This document shows positions 60,701 to 64,000 of a stretch of 64,000 nt of DNA, in pieces. Under the pieces are notes generated by a model, which saw only the letters and a program-made list of their open reading frames with translations, had not been told where the DNA came from and searched no databases. Positions within the stretch are counted from its first letter, which is position 1. Each line of letters starts with the position of its first letter. Position numbers and translations under genes: made by a program. The DNA is from Trichopria drosophilae (lineage: Eukaryota > Arthropoda > Insecta > Hymenoptera > Diapriidae), in the NCBI GenBank assembly GCA_030407085.1, contig CM059586.1:33219501-33283500 (forward strand), written 5' to 3'.

Positions 60701-61545
60701 TCGAAACGGATTATAATCAAGGAAATATACATATAAAAAGTGATCCCGATTGTTGAACATAAATAATATACTAATAGAATATTTTTTAGAAGCAATGGCT
60801 GATTCAAAGTGGCCACGGAACGAAGCAAATTTTTTCAAACTTTCGAATATTTTAGCTGCGTTATTAAACAGTTAATGTGATAAATATATACAAACGTATC
60901 ATATAGGGGGTAGTTTTTACCCCCTAAAACGATTTAAGGGCCCAAAAAAAAATTACGTGTCCAATATTTTTCGATACTCTACACGTATGCAAAGTTTCAT
61001 TCCAATCGGTGAGACACACTTGTGTAGGGTTACTTGTAAGGAATAAATACCGTAGTTTAGGTACTTTGTTTTTATCACAAAAAATTACCATTTATATTAT
61101 TTGTCCCAAATAAACTATTTGTAGAAACTGGTATCTGTCGTAGCGAATATTACAATTTCATGGTTATTGCGGAAAAATACCATTCCTTACTAGTAAATCT
61201 TCAGCTATTTTTCAAATAATAAGAACAACTTACCATATTTTTCGTATTCGACAGAGGTTTCCACAATTTCCAAACGTACATAAATTGAAAAACTGCTTAT
61301 TAACCATTTCTAACTAAAATCGATGATTTGAAATTTCTCTTCGCATGGAATGAATAAAATACTTGTCATACTTGGTTTATAAGCAGTTATATAATTAACA
61401 AGATCAATTTACTTCGCAGGTAAGGACGAATTTGCAAAGCGAATACAGCAGTCGGTGCAGTAGATTCGAAGGTAACGAGGGACACACGCCTCCGTCGGGC
61501 GACGACCCGGGTATCGCGGAAACTATGAACAAAAACAATTACTAG
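30699..61545 (+). CDS. Plc21C: Phospholipase C-beta, Plc21C type (18 exons)
   Basis: Phosphoinositide-specific phospholipase C-beta hydrolyses PIP2 to IP3 and diacylglycerol at the plasma membrane, downstream of Gq. Eighteen exons, all with GT-AG borders and matching phases, join to 3,816 nt (1,271 residues); Drosophila Plc21C is about 1,300. The start ATG has a strong context (CACCATGG). Order of parts: PH about 20-150; EF-hands 155-310; PI-PLC X about 320-446; a charged His/Lys- and Glu/Asp-rich X-Y linker 447-600; PI-PLC Y 601-717; C2 734-860; a Ser-rich tail; then the C-terminal coiled-coil 987-1230 that in this family binds Gq and membrane. Catalytic residues by alignment to PLC-delta1 are present: His335 and His380, calcium ligands Asn336, Glu365, Asp367 and Glu414, and substrate-binding Arg657. 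Similarity through X, Y and C2 to Drosophila Plc21C is very high, and higher than to norpA. No frameshift or stop is seen. Exon borders are predicted by eye. Confidence 0.95.
30892..31521. mobile_element. piggyBac-like non-autonomous element in intron 1
   Basis: TTAA at 30,892-30,895 and at 31,518-31,521 flanks a 622-bp element that begins CCCTTTAAGGCCC and ends GGGCCTTAAAGGG. TTAA duplication with CCC-starting ends is the signature of the piggyBac superfamily. Inside, the module acatcagattNgtaatNagcgacc occurs about three times in both orientations, next to words such as atggcggatccaat. There is no transposase ORF. Confidence 0.75.
31522..32236. other. Intron 1, unassigned AT-rich segment
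   Basis: Contains an open frame of 121 codons at 31,809-32,174 without a recognised motif. It may be a degraded piece of a retroelement, but nothing firm can be said. Confidence 0.3.
32237..33215 (-). mobile_element. LINE fragment, C-terminal part of ORF2
   Basis: On the - strand, 33,213-32,746 encodes 155 residues. The pattern is typical of the region after the reverse transcriptase in jockey/CR1-like LINEs ([10 protein letters not shown], then [13 protein letters not shown], then A-G-N-P). It lines up with the + strand LINE at 39-40 kb. The 3' end carries a TAAATAAATAAATAA-type tail at 32,236-32,252. The element is 5' truncated near 33,215 and interrupted by a pogo-like MITE (32,342-32,573). 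Confidence 0.8.
32340..32575. mobile_element. pogo-like MITE inserted in a LINE (232 bp)
   Basis: TA at 32,340-32,341 and 32,574-32,575 flanks ends cagtaggacctctcttattc and, reverse-complemented, cagtaggacctctcatattc (two mismatches in 23 bp). CAGT-starting ends with TA duplication are typical of pogo/Tigger elements of the Tc1/mariner superfamily. Subterminal cttattctaat words repeat inside. It is non-coding. Confidence 0.75.
33512..35772 (-). mobile_element. Degraded LINE, - strand, with internal duplication
   Basis: Reading the - strand from 35,772 downward, the recognisable pieces are [11 protein letters not shown], then V-K-D-L-G-V-T-F, then [10 protein letters not shown], then R-L-R-R-E-W-N-G at about 34,850. 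That is the order of RT palm/thumb and C-terminal motifs in jockey/CR1-like LINEs. The C-terminal segment is present twice (about 33,870-34,090 and 34,350-34,600), with matching blocks such as agaaaaatgtattttactattg. An A/T tail (atttatttatttata) lies at 33,512-33,526. Several frameshifts and stops make it a pseudogene. Confidence 0.65.
34875..35077. mobile_element. Mutator-like MITE with 9-bp target duplication (203 bp)
   Basis: Ends atgacgctgaagctagcagc and, reverse-complemented, atgacgctgaaactagcagc pair over more than 30 bp (agcagattcNcagcagc continues). The same 9 bp, AAAGAATCC, stand directly on both sides (34,866-34,874 and 35,078-35,086). A 9-bp duplication fits the Mutator (MULE) superfamily. 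It sits in the - strand LINE remnant, so it arrived later. Confidence 0.75.
35943..36105. mobile_element. Tc1/mariner-like MITE, near-perfect palindrome (159 bp)
   Basis: TA flanks both sides (35,943-35,944 and 36,104-36,105). Ends cactgtaaaaaatcgcaatg and, reverse-complemented, cactgtaaaaaatcgaaatg continue pairing through gaaattacccaNgta. Related ends (ttttttacagtgta) occur at about 42,933-42,947 and 43,333-43,346 in intron 6. Confidence 0.75.
36106..36739. other. Intron 1, AT-rich, nothing recognised
   Basis: No gene or clear repeat. A block around attcttcgactctaaattatt (about 36,614) has a diverged direct copy near 38,339, which suggests flanks of one larger duplicated repeat. Confidence 0.3.
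36740..38106. repeat. Foldback element 6 with nested hairpin (1,367 bp)
   Basis: The outer ends pair: ggttcagttgtgaacacccc at the left, ggtgttcacaaccgaacc at the right. A further direct copy of the left end lies at about 37,762. Nested inside is a second inverted repeat (36,975-37,598). Its arms of about 113 bp differ at only about six positions (for example aaagtacacaaataaagctt in both). The inner centre also pairs (agctcttgtaaaaagt and its partner). It is non-coding. Confidence 0.7.
38530..38975 (+). mobile_element. LINE C-terminal remnant
   Basis: The translated + strand shows [10 protein letters not shown], then [19 protein letters not shown]. After frameshifts and stops come R-L-R-R-E-W-N-N and T-F-K-A-S-L. 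This is the same C-terminal module as in the neighbouring LINEs, broken by several stops. It runs straight into the RT part of the next element without an A-rich tail between them. Confidence 0.7.
38976..40337 (+). mobile_element. 5'-truncated LINE with reverse transcriptase (jockey/CR1-like)
   Basis: Three open frames (to 39,352; 39,300-39,764; 39,761-40,324) are pieces of one reverse transcriptase ORF broken by two single-base frameshifts, near 39,347 and 39,763. Visible motifs are [22 protein letters not shown], the catalytic F-A-D-D, L-N-x-D-K-C and D-L-G-V. The C-terminal region Q-H-K-F-L-R-Y-L follows. The endonuclease and the RT N-terminus are missing. The element ends in an (AAAT)n tail at about 40,311-40,335. 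Because it is broken twice it cannot be active. Confidence 0.85.
40338..40469 (+). mobile_element. LINE 3' end with AAAT tail, next to exon 2
   Basis: A short block with aaaggccaaattttggccgt is followed by (A)AAT repeats up to 40,469. Blocks of this kind, a small ggcc hairpin before an AAT/AAAT tail, are common 3' ends of insect non-LTR elements. It is a second tail directly after that of the preceding LINE. Confidence 0.5.
40508..40654 (+). CDS. Plc21C: Plc21C exon 2
   Basis: Residues 34-82, N-terminal half of the PH domain ([10 protein letters not shown]). Phase 0 on both sides. The acceptor (tggaaaaatag) lacks a clear pyrimidine tract and lies only 38 bp after a LINE tail. Confidence 0.9.
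40763..41034 (+). CDS. Plc21C: Plc21C exon 3
   Basis: Residues 83-173, rest of the PH domain ([22 protein letters not shown]). Donor gtaaat; ends in phase 2 (AA|T codon). Confidence 0.92.
41109..41611 (+). CDS. Plc21C: Plc21C exon 4
   Basis: Residues 173-340, the EF-hand region ([17 protein letters not shown]) and the start of the X domain with S-S-H-N-T-Y-L-T (catalytic His335, calcium ligand Asn336). Ends phase 1. Confidence 0.95.
41679..41799 (+). CDS. Plc21C: Plc21C exon 5
   Basis: Residues 341-380, core of the X domain: [18 protein letters not shown] and P-V-I-V-H. It carries Glu365, Asp367 and the second catalytic His380. Ends phase 2. Confidence 0.95.
41878..42073 (+). CDS. Plc21C: Plc21C exon 6
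   Basis: Residues 381-446, end of the X domain, with V-I-L-S-F-E-N-H-C (Glu414) and D-M-L-L. Phase 0 donor gtaagc. Confidence 0.95.
42225..42310 (+). repeat. Degenerate word array, aaaatatta units
   Basis: Five or so copies of aaaatatta stand 13-16 bp apart with different spacers. A matching set in the opposite orientation (gcgtaatatttggttagcgt, then ttttgtatcatactatttggc) lies at 44,725-44,775, so the two sets bracket almost the whole intron. Confidence 0.55.
42305..42500. repeat. GC-rich palindromic segment with ggcaaatattgggg words
   Basis: cccctcccaatatttgcc at the left is the complement of words repeated three or four times at the right (ggccaatattgggaggg, agcaaatatcgggaagg, ggcaaatattggggagg). 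A run of ten C at about 42,306-42,317 precedes it. It is non-coding. Confidence 0.55.
42603..42656 (+). repeat. Interstitial TTAGG telomere-like tract
   Basis: About ten TTAGG units with a few substitutions (taggt, taagt, tatgt). TTAGG is the usual insect telomere repeat. Shorter tracts lie at 42,947-42,981 and 43,345-43,356, and CCTAA-oriented ones at 51,588-51,604 and 51,656-51,672. Confidence 0.6.
42645..42755 (+). repeat. Direct repeat, first copy
   Basis: This block of about 105 bp (from ggttactttgtaaaa through ttttagaaat-type sequence to acaacattggagttttacaa) is repeated at 43,343-43,448 with only a few differences. The second copy is broken at its end by the pogo-like MITE. The repeat suggests a segmental duplication or two copies of one element that share a telomere-like start. 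Confidence 0.65.
43343..43448 (+). repeat. Direct repeat, second copy
   Basis: Second copy of 42,645-42,755. It ends in ttttacaata, exactly where the MITE begins. The first copy continues atatttgg and so shows the uninterrupted site. Confidence 0.65.
43447..43944. mobile_element. pogo-like MITE (494 bp)
   Basis: TA at 43,447-43,448 and 43,943-43,944 flanks ends cagtagaacctccgttatcg and, reverse-complemented, cagtagaacctccgttatca. The repeated subterminal words (ttatcgaata, cgttaacgaa) face both ways. The end sequence is related to, but different from, the MITE at 32,342, so it belongs to a second pogo-like family. There is no transposase. Confidence 0.8.
43945..44717 (+). mobile_element. LINE 3' fragment
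   Basis: After the MITE the + strand reads [10 protein letters not shown] and later Y-N-L-L-Q-L-Y up to a TAA at about 44,253. This resembles the C-terminal R/P-x-x-W-N-S-L-P region of LINE ORF2. A UTR of about 450 bp follows and ends in a taaataaatatataaataaa tail near 44,693-44,717. Confidence 0.55.
44831..45167 (+). CDS. Plc21C: Plc21C exon 7 (X-Y linker)
   Basis: Residues 447-559, the X-Y linker, starting [10 protein letters not shown]. It has a Lys/His-rich stretch ([12 protein letters not shown]) and a Ser/Glu-rich acidic part. In PLC enzymes this linker is autoinhibitory. Ends phase 1. Confidence 0.93.
45239..45424 (+). CDS. Plc21C: Plc21C exon 8
   Basis: Residues 559-620: acidic end of the linker ([12 protein letters not shown]) and start of the Y domain ([10 protein letters not shown]). 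Phase 1 at both ends. Confidence 0.93.
45495..45704 (+). CDS. Plc21C: Plc21C exon 9 (Y domain)
   Basis: Residues 621-690, core of the Y domain: [21 protein letters not shown] and W-N-A-G-C-Q-L-V. Contains the substrate-contacting Arg657. Ends phase 1. Confidence 0.95.
45770..46089 (+). CDS. Plc21C: Plc21C exon 10
   Basis: Residues 691-797: end of Y ([13 protein letters not shown]) and first half of the C2 domain ([10 protein letters not shown]). Ends phase 0. Confidence 0.95.
46157..46477 (+). CDS. Plc21C: Plc21C exon 11
   Basis: Residues 798-904, second half of the C2 domain (L-G-H-R-V-L-P-type motif, here [18 protein letters not shown]), then A-N-P-I-K-Y-Q. Phase 0 donor gtcagt. Confidence 0.95.
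46601..46648 (+). CDS. Plc21C: Plc21C exon 12, 48-nt exon
   Basis: Residues 905-920 ([10 protein letters not shown]). It has a good acceptor (gttatag) and an excellent donor (gtaagt), is phase 0 on both sides and is divisible by three. It could be skipped without a frame change, so a cassette exon is possible. Assignment rests on splice sites and open frame rather than conservation. Confidence 0.7.
47480..48405 (-). mobile_element. LINE fragment with an open C-terminal ORF2 half
   Basis: On the - strand, 48,405-47,666 is open. From the 5' side it shows [24 protein letters not shown] and C-Y-G-S-P-I-W. Then follow C-K-F-L-R-Y-L-L and the end motif [14 protein letters not shown]. This is the palm end, thumb and C-terminal region of a jockey/CR1-like LINE. 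The catalytic F-A-D-D lies in the missing 5' part. The frame is intact over 240 codons, so this copy is younger than its neighbours. The 3' boundary near 47,480 is a guess. Confidence 0.75.
48960..49320 (-). mobile_element. LINE C-terminal relic
   Basis: The - strand gives H-D-Y-R-I, then [15 protein letters not shown] and [14 protein letters not shown] at about 49,030-49,110. This is the same end motif as in the LINE at 47.7 kb, with stops in between. It is a separate, older insertion. Confidence 0.6.
49740..50560. repeat. Mosaic of two modules in alternating orientation
   Basis: Module 1 (aagggcggNNcccatgNaccgga, then ctttccgNNcgg) forms palindromic units at 49,762-49,912 and 50,290-50,435. 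Module 2 (cctgctaggggaaattcttNc, then atgtcNtaactt and tttttcgacgagagta) occurs at about 49,955-50,060 and 50,470-50,560. It recurs inverted at about 50,200-50,285. A perfect small palindrome (taacccttcgattaagggtta) lies at about 50,140-50,160. The segment is GC-richer than its surroundings and non-coding. Confidence 0.6.
50773..51012. mobile_element. piggyBac-like MITE (232 bp)
   Basis: TTAA at 50,773-50,776 and 51,009-51,012 flanks ends CCCCTTCGCTGCGG and CCGCAGCGAAGGGG. Paired gacaaagat words lie just inside. TTAA duplication and C-rich ends indicate piggyBac. It is unrelated in sequence to the TTAA element in intron 1. Confidence 0.75.
51071..52115. mobile_element. TA-flanked foldback element (1,041 bp)
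   Basis: TA at 51,071-51,072 and 52,114-52,115 flanks ends caacccctcaattatggc and its complement gccataattgaggggttg. A second right-end copy lies at about 52,050-52,068. The interior has word arrays: acgacaaaatatcaca-type words at 51,250-51,370 and their inverted form (tgtgatattttgtc) at 51,740-51,880. It also has ttttggc words (51,420-51,510) and two CCTAA tracts. TA duplication points to Tc1/mariner, but no transposase is present. Confidence 0.65.
52790..53400 (+). repeat. Diverged tandem-like modules (about 170-220 bp)
   Basis: Three related blocks are recognisable by ttatttctgaaatttaagat / cttatctccgaaatttaaga and by cgtgttcagcggaccaagat / aggtttagcgggtcaaagta. agaaatcatattcttgtctt / ggaaatcatatttttgtttt also recurs. 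The cagcggaccaaNat word also occurs in the foldback at 20.5-21.5 kb. Confidence 0.5.
54132..54330 (+). CDS. Plc21C: Plc21C exon 13
   Basis: Residues 921-987, a Ser/Pro-rich tail between C2 and the coiled coil ([10 protein letters not shown]). Acceptor aaatcag, donor gtaagc, ends phase 1. Open frame and matching phases support it; conservation here is low in the family. Confidence 0.85.
54331..56349 (+). other. Plc21C intron 13
   Basis: An AT-rich intron of 2.0 kb with short chance ORFs on both strands. No gene or clear repeat is recognised. Confidence 0.6.
56350..56465 (+). CDS. Plc21C: Plc21C exon 14
   Basis: Residues 987-1025, start of the C-terminal coiled coil, ending [10 protein letters not shown] exactly as in fly Plc21C. 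Phase 1 in, phase 0 out. Confidence 0.95.
56553..56659 (+). CDS. Plc21C: Plc21C exon 15
   Basis: Residues 1026-1061, a basic segment with [11 protein letters not shown], matching the N-K-L-V-K region of fly Plc21C. Donor gtgagt, phase 2. Confidence 0.88.
56743..57058 (+). CDS. Plc21C: Plc21C exon 16
   Basis: Residues 1061-1166: an acidic linker, then coiled coil ([12 protein letters not shown] and V-E-K-V-M-R-S-S-Q). Acceptor cttcag, donor gtaaaa, phase 0 out. Confidence 0.93.
57393..57584 (+). CDS. Plc21C: Plc21C exon 17
   Basis: Residues 1167-1230, continuation of the coiled coil ([20 protein letters not shown]). Phase 0 on both sides. If intron 17 were retained, the frame would close six codons later, at 57,600-57,602. 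Confidence 0.93.
59050..59174. repeat. MITE-like inverted repeat (125 bp)
   Basis: Ends gccatattaagttcctctgg and, reverse-complemented, gccatgttaagttactctgg continue with tggccaNa. The centre is unpaired, and it is non-coding. Confidence 0.6.
59810..60470. repeat. Degenerate copies of the shared 'cgctgattacgaatctga' module
   Basis: Blocks such as gggatcgctgattattaata, cacgttgctgattgtgaatt and cagattcgcaatcaacgacc, with ttcaaaatggctgatca and tatggcggacga, resemble the module inside the TTAA element in intron 1. They occur in both orientations, and no clean element border was found. Confidence 0.45.
61420..61545 (+). CDS. Plc21C: Plc21C exon 18 (stop codon)
   Basis: Residues 1231-1271 and TAG. 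It starts V-R-T-N-L-Q-S-E-Y, in phase with exon 17, and ends N-K-N-N-Y. The acceptor is immediately followed by gtaagg, so the exon start itself looks like a donor. The C-terminus differs from fly Plc21C, which is usual for this variable part. An alternative last exon in intron 17 cannot be excluded. Confidence 0.8.
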   Translation, partial: VRTNLQSEYSSRCSRFEGNEGHTPPSGDDPGIAETMNKNNY

Positions 61546-63890
61546 CAGGAATCGTGTATCGATTGTTGGTTGAAATTCTTTTATCGCAAGCGACGTCGTT
61601 AATGAATCTAACGGCCAATCGACTTGCCGCCGTGTCGAATCGAAGCTTCGAGTGTGTTGCTGACCTCGAATGCGTCACAATCGATTCTAGTGGAATCTGA
61701 AAGGCTCCACGACAACACAAGATGAAGAAGATGGTCGAAAAACGGTTAAAGAGAGAAAAAACAAAGACGAAAAGAGAAAGATGAAGAGAAAAGAAAGGAA
61801 GGAAGAAACTGCATTTTAGAGACATTTGGTCATTCCCTTTTTCAAACCGAACGACTCGCCAGTGTGAATATACGCGAGACCGCAGATGTGTTCCAGTTCG
61901 AGCGTCGGTATGGCGAAGCATGAAGAAGGACAATTCTTTTACTAAAGTAAAAACAAAAAAAAAGAAGCGCACCAATTTCAGAAATTCCGACTTCCAAGAC
62001 TCAGTATTAACGATATACCACGCACTAAACGCTCGTTTTTAAGTAAGTCTCCGAACGAATACGACACTACTAATCGAACGGGAGAGAGAAAGAAGAAAAG
62101 GACTACAATTTAGTTCGTACTAGGAGTACATAAATCTAAGAAAGTGTAATCTTTTTAAATCGTAACTATTAACGTTGTTGTTATATGTATAAGATTTTAT
62201 TGTCTGTACCCCATCGTCGGGTACTGTACTGGTTCGAAAAAAAAGGCGCTGCTGTGCACGGGCCGTCGCGATTACCGGCCCAATGGAATTTCGGATTTGG
62301 TCTAGCGAAGGAATTTCCGAGCTAGTTGTGCGTGGGTACCTTTACATTAACGCGAATTCTACTCGTGACATCTCTCCGTTTGATTTTTATCGATCTGGGG
62401 AGATATCGGATTTAAAATTTTCGAGATCTACTATAGAATTTCGGTTCCAGCAATATCTTTTTCTTTTTAACAGTTGTTAATGTTGATATAAAAAAACAGT
62501 CATAAAAAACGTTAAGGACGTATAAACAAAGATAGATACTAATTAATATCGTCAACCGTCGATGCAAACAAAGAGTTATTTCTTAGATTATAGTTTACGC
62601 AGATAAAGGGGATTAATAATTTAGCACAGCGACGCCCGATGGCGGACGTCTAACTAAACAATGGCGACGAGGCTAATTGTATCGCCTTTCGTGTATTTGT
62701 ACTCATCTGAAATTTCGACTAGTATTCTGGTAACGAACGGCGAACCTGGTCGTACCGACCTGAATTTCCGAAAAGACAATCAAAAATGTTACGCGCCAAA
62801 ACTCGCGAACGGTAACATTTCCTTTACTATTATCGACTATTAATCGTGCGGTATCTGCAAACGCCGTCATTCGTCTCATTTACACGCACACAAACGAACA
62901 TACGGGCATGGGCACACACCGGGAAGTATTTTTGTAATTAGATTCTAAACTTAACGACAATGCTCGGCTGATTATCGAATATAATACGCGCGAGTTTCTA
63001 AGTATCGATGTTGTATGTTGCTTTAAAATGACGTTATTTCGATGGTTACGTTGTATGGGTGTTAACGAAGCTAGTTTTAATCAAATATTTGTTAATCAAA
63101 TTAAGATAATTGTTCGGAACGAAATATGTTCATGTCTGCACACTTCCATACACAACACGGATACAGACACAAACGTTCGTACATTCACGGGTAGGAACGT
63201 ACACGCAACATTAAAAAAAACGCCGGTTTCGATCGGTAAAACGATTAATAATATTAGTAACTACTACGACATCGATATAGATGATAACGAGTAACTAACG
63301 CGATAAACGAATATTGTTGGCGCGATTCGCGTCGTGCCCTTCATCCCCCTCTTCTACCGACATTCTCCCAGATCGGCCGACGCTTGAAATTCGGTTCCAG
63401 GTGGCGTCTTATTTTTTTTTAGCATAATACTTCGACTACTGAACCGATCGTAATCATTATAATCACGACAATGAAGCGCGTTACGCGTTGTGATAACTAT
63501 GGATCTCAAAGCAATCCTAGAGGAGTTGTGCGACGTACCCGAGACGATTTTTTTTCGAAATTGCTTTCCAAAGGATGTCAATGAATGGCGGGCACGAAAA
63601 AAGAGGAAAATCACGAGGGAATTTGCAATGAATCGTTTTATTTAAAAAATTGTTTTAACGATAGAATTCTTTTGAAACGCTTCTAGTGGAGATTTTGAAT
63701 GCAGTCATCTTCAATTTAATTATTTAGTGTACATTCAGTAGTTCATTGCTGAAATCGCCATTAGAATCACTGCCCCATTGATGACCAAGCATTTATAGGT
63801 TAGTTTCAGGGATTTTTTCGAATGGATTAAAGTTTTAGGTGGCGGTAGTGCAGACTCGGGGAATTGAATAAAATATTTCTAAATTTCACA
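61546..63890 (+). other. Probable long 3' UTR of Plc21C
   Basis: About 2.3 kb clearly less AT-rich than the introns, with many CpGs, a purine-rich run (about 61,725-61,810) and no gene-like ORF. The small open frames on both strands have no motifs. The first AATAAA is at 63,867. Confidence 0.5.
63867..63872 (+). promoter_or_regulatory. Candidate poly(A) signal AATAAA
   Basis: First canonical AATAAA that I found after the Plc21C stop. An earlier ATTAAA variant is at 63,210-63,215. Confidence 0.4.
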
Positions 63891-64000
63891 TAAAATGTTG
63901 TCTGGAAGCCATTTTGGATATACTAAAGACATTGATGATTTTTTCGGTTTGATAATTGCATTTTAATTATATCAAATAATTGTACGTTTGAAATAAGCAT

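Larger units (their letters stand above)
57585..61419 (+). other. Plc21C intron 17
   Basis: An intron of 3.8 kb. It contains a small MITE-like inverted repeat (59,050-59,174) and degenerate modules at 59,810-60,470. The rest (57,585-59,045 and 60,480-61,419) shows nothing that I recognise. Confidence 0.7.

Noticed and set aside
61523..61975. 150-codon ORF on the - strand over the Plc21C stop and 3' UTR
   Set aside because: It runs opposite to the last coding exon and over a purine-rich run, which gives a Phe/Leu-rich translation. No domain is seen.
1..64000. CRISPR array, bacterial operon or integrated prophage
   Set aside because: No regular direct repeat-spacer array, no dense gene order and no phage genes. 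Spliceosomal introns and LINEs show nuclear animal DNA.

Overview
The window is a piece of an AT-rich insect nuclear genome. Most recognisable coding sequence belongs to one large, intron-rich gene on the + strand: a phospholipase C-beta of the Plc21C type. Protein style, exon layout and scattered TTAGG-type telomere-like repeats suggest a holometabolous insect, tentatively Hymenoptera. That placement is inferred from general knowledge of the families and was not tested.

Layout. 1-1.47 kb: the last exon of a small EGF-domain protein gene (964-1418) followed by a poly(A) signal. 1.5-29.4 kb: a long AT-rich intergenic stretch without convincing host genes. It is filled with MITEs, a two-copy dispersed family (3.95-4.96 kb and 12.99-13.87 kb), a Penelope-like GIY-YIG remnant (23.64-23.83 kb) and five foldback elements of about 0.85-1.1 kb. 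29.4-30.7 kb: a GC-richer promoter and 5' UTR. 30,699-61,545: the Plc21C-like gene. I assembled it as 18 exons that join in frame into 3,816 nt (1,271 codons plus stop) and give PH, EF-hand, PI-PLC X, PI-PLC Y, C2 and C-terminal coiled-coil parts in the family order. 61.5-63.9 kb: a GC-richer, probable long 3' UTR.

The large introns carry most of the remaining content. Intron 1 (9.7 kb) holds at least four LINE fragments in both orientations, pogo-, piggyBac- and Mutator-like MITEs and a nested hairpin with about 95% identical arms; two LINE tails end only 38 bp before exon 2. Intron 6 (2.8 kb) holds a pogo-like MITE, a LINE 3' end and telomere-like tracts. Intron 12 (7.5 kb) holds two LINE fragments, a piggyBac-like MITE and a mosaic of short modules. 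Intron 17 (3.8 kb) holds further degenerate repeats.

The enzyme should act at the inner face of the plasma membrane downstream of Gq, cleaving PIP2 to IP3 and diacylglycerol. Its catalytic residues all look intact, so the repeat load has not broken the gene. The most unusual non-genic signal is a set of foldback elements built from short modules repeated in both orientations, with modules shared between elements tens of kilobases apart. Boundaries of repeats were read by eye and are approximate unless a target-site duplication is named.
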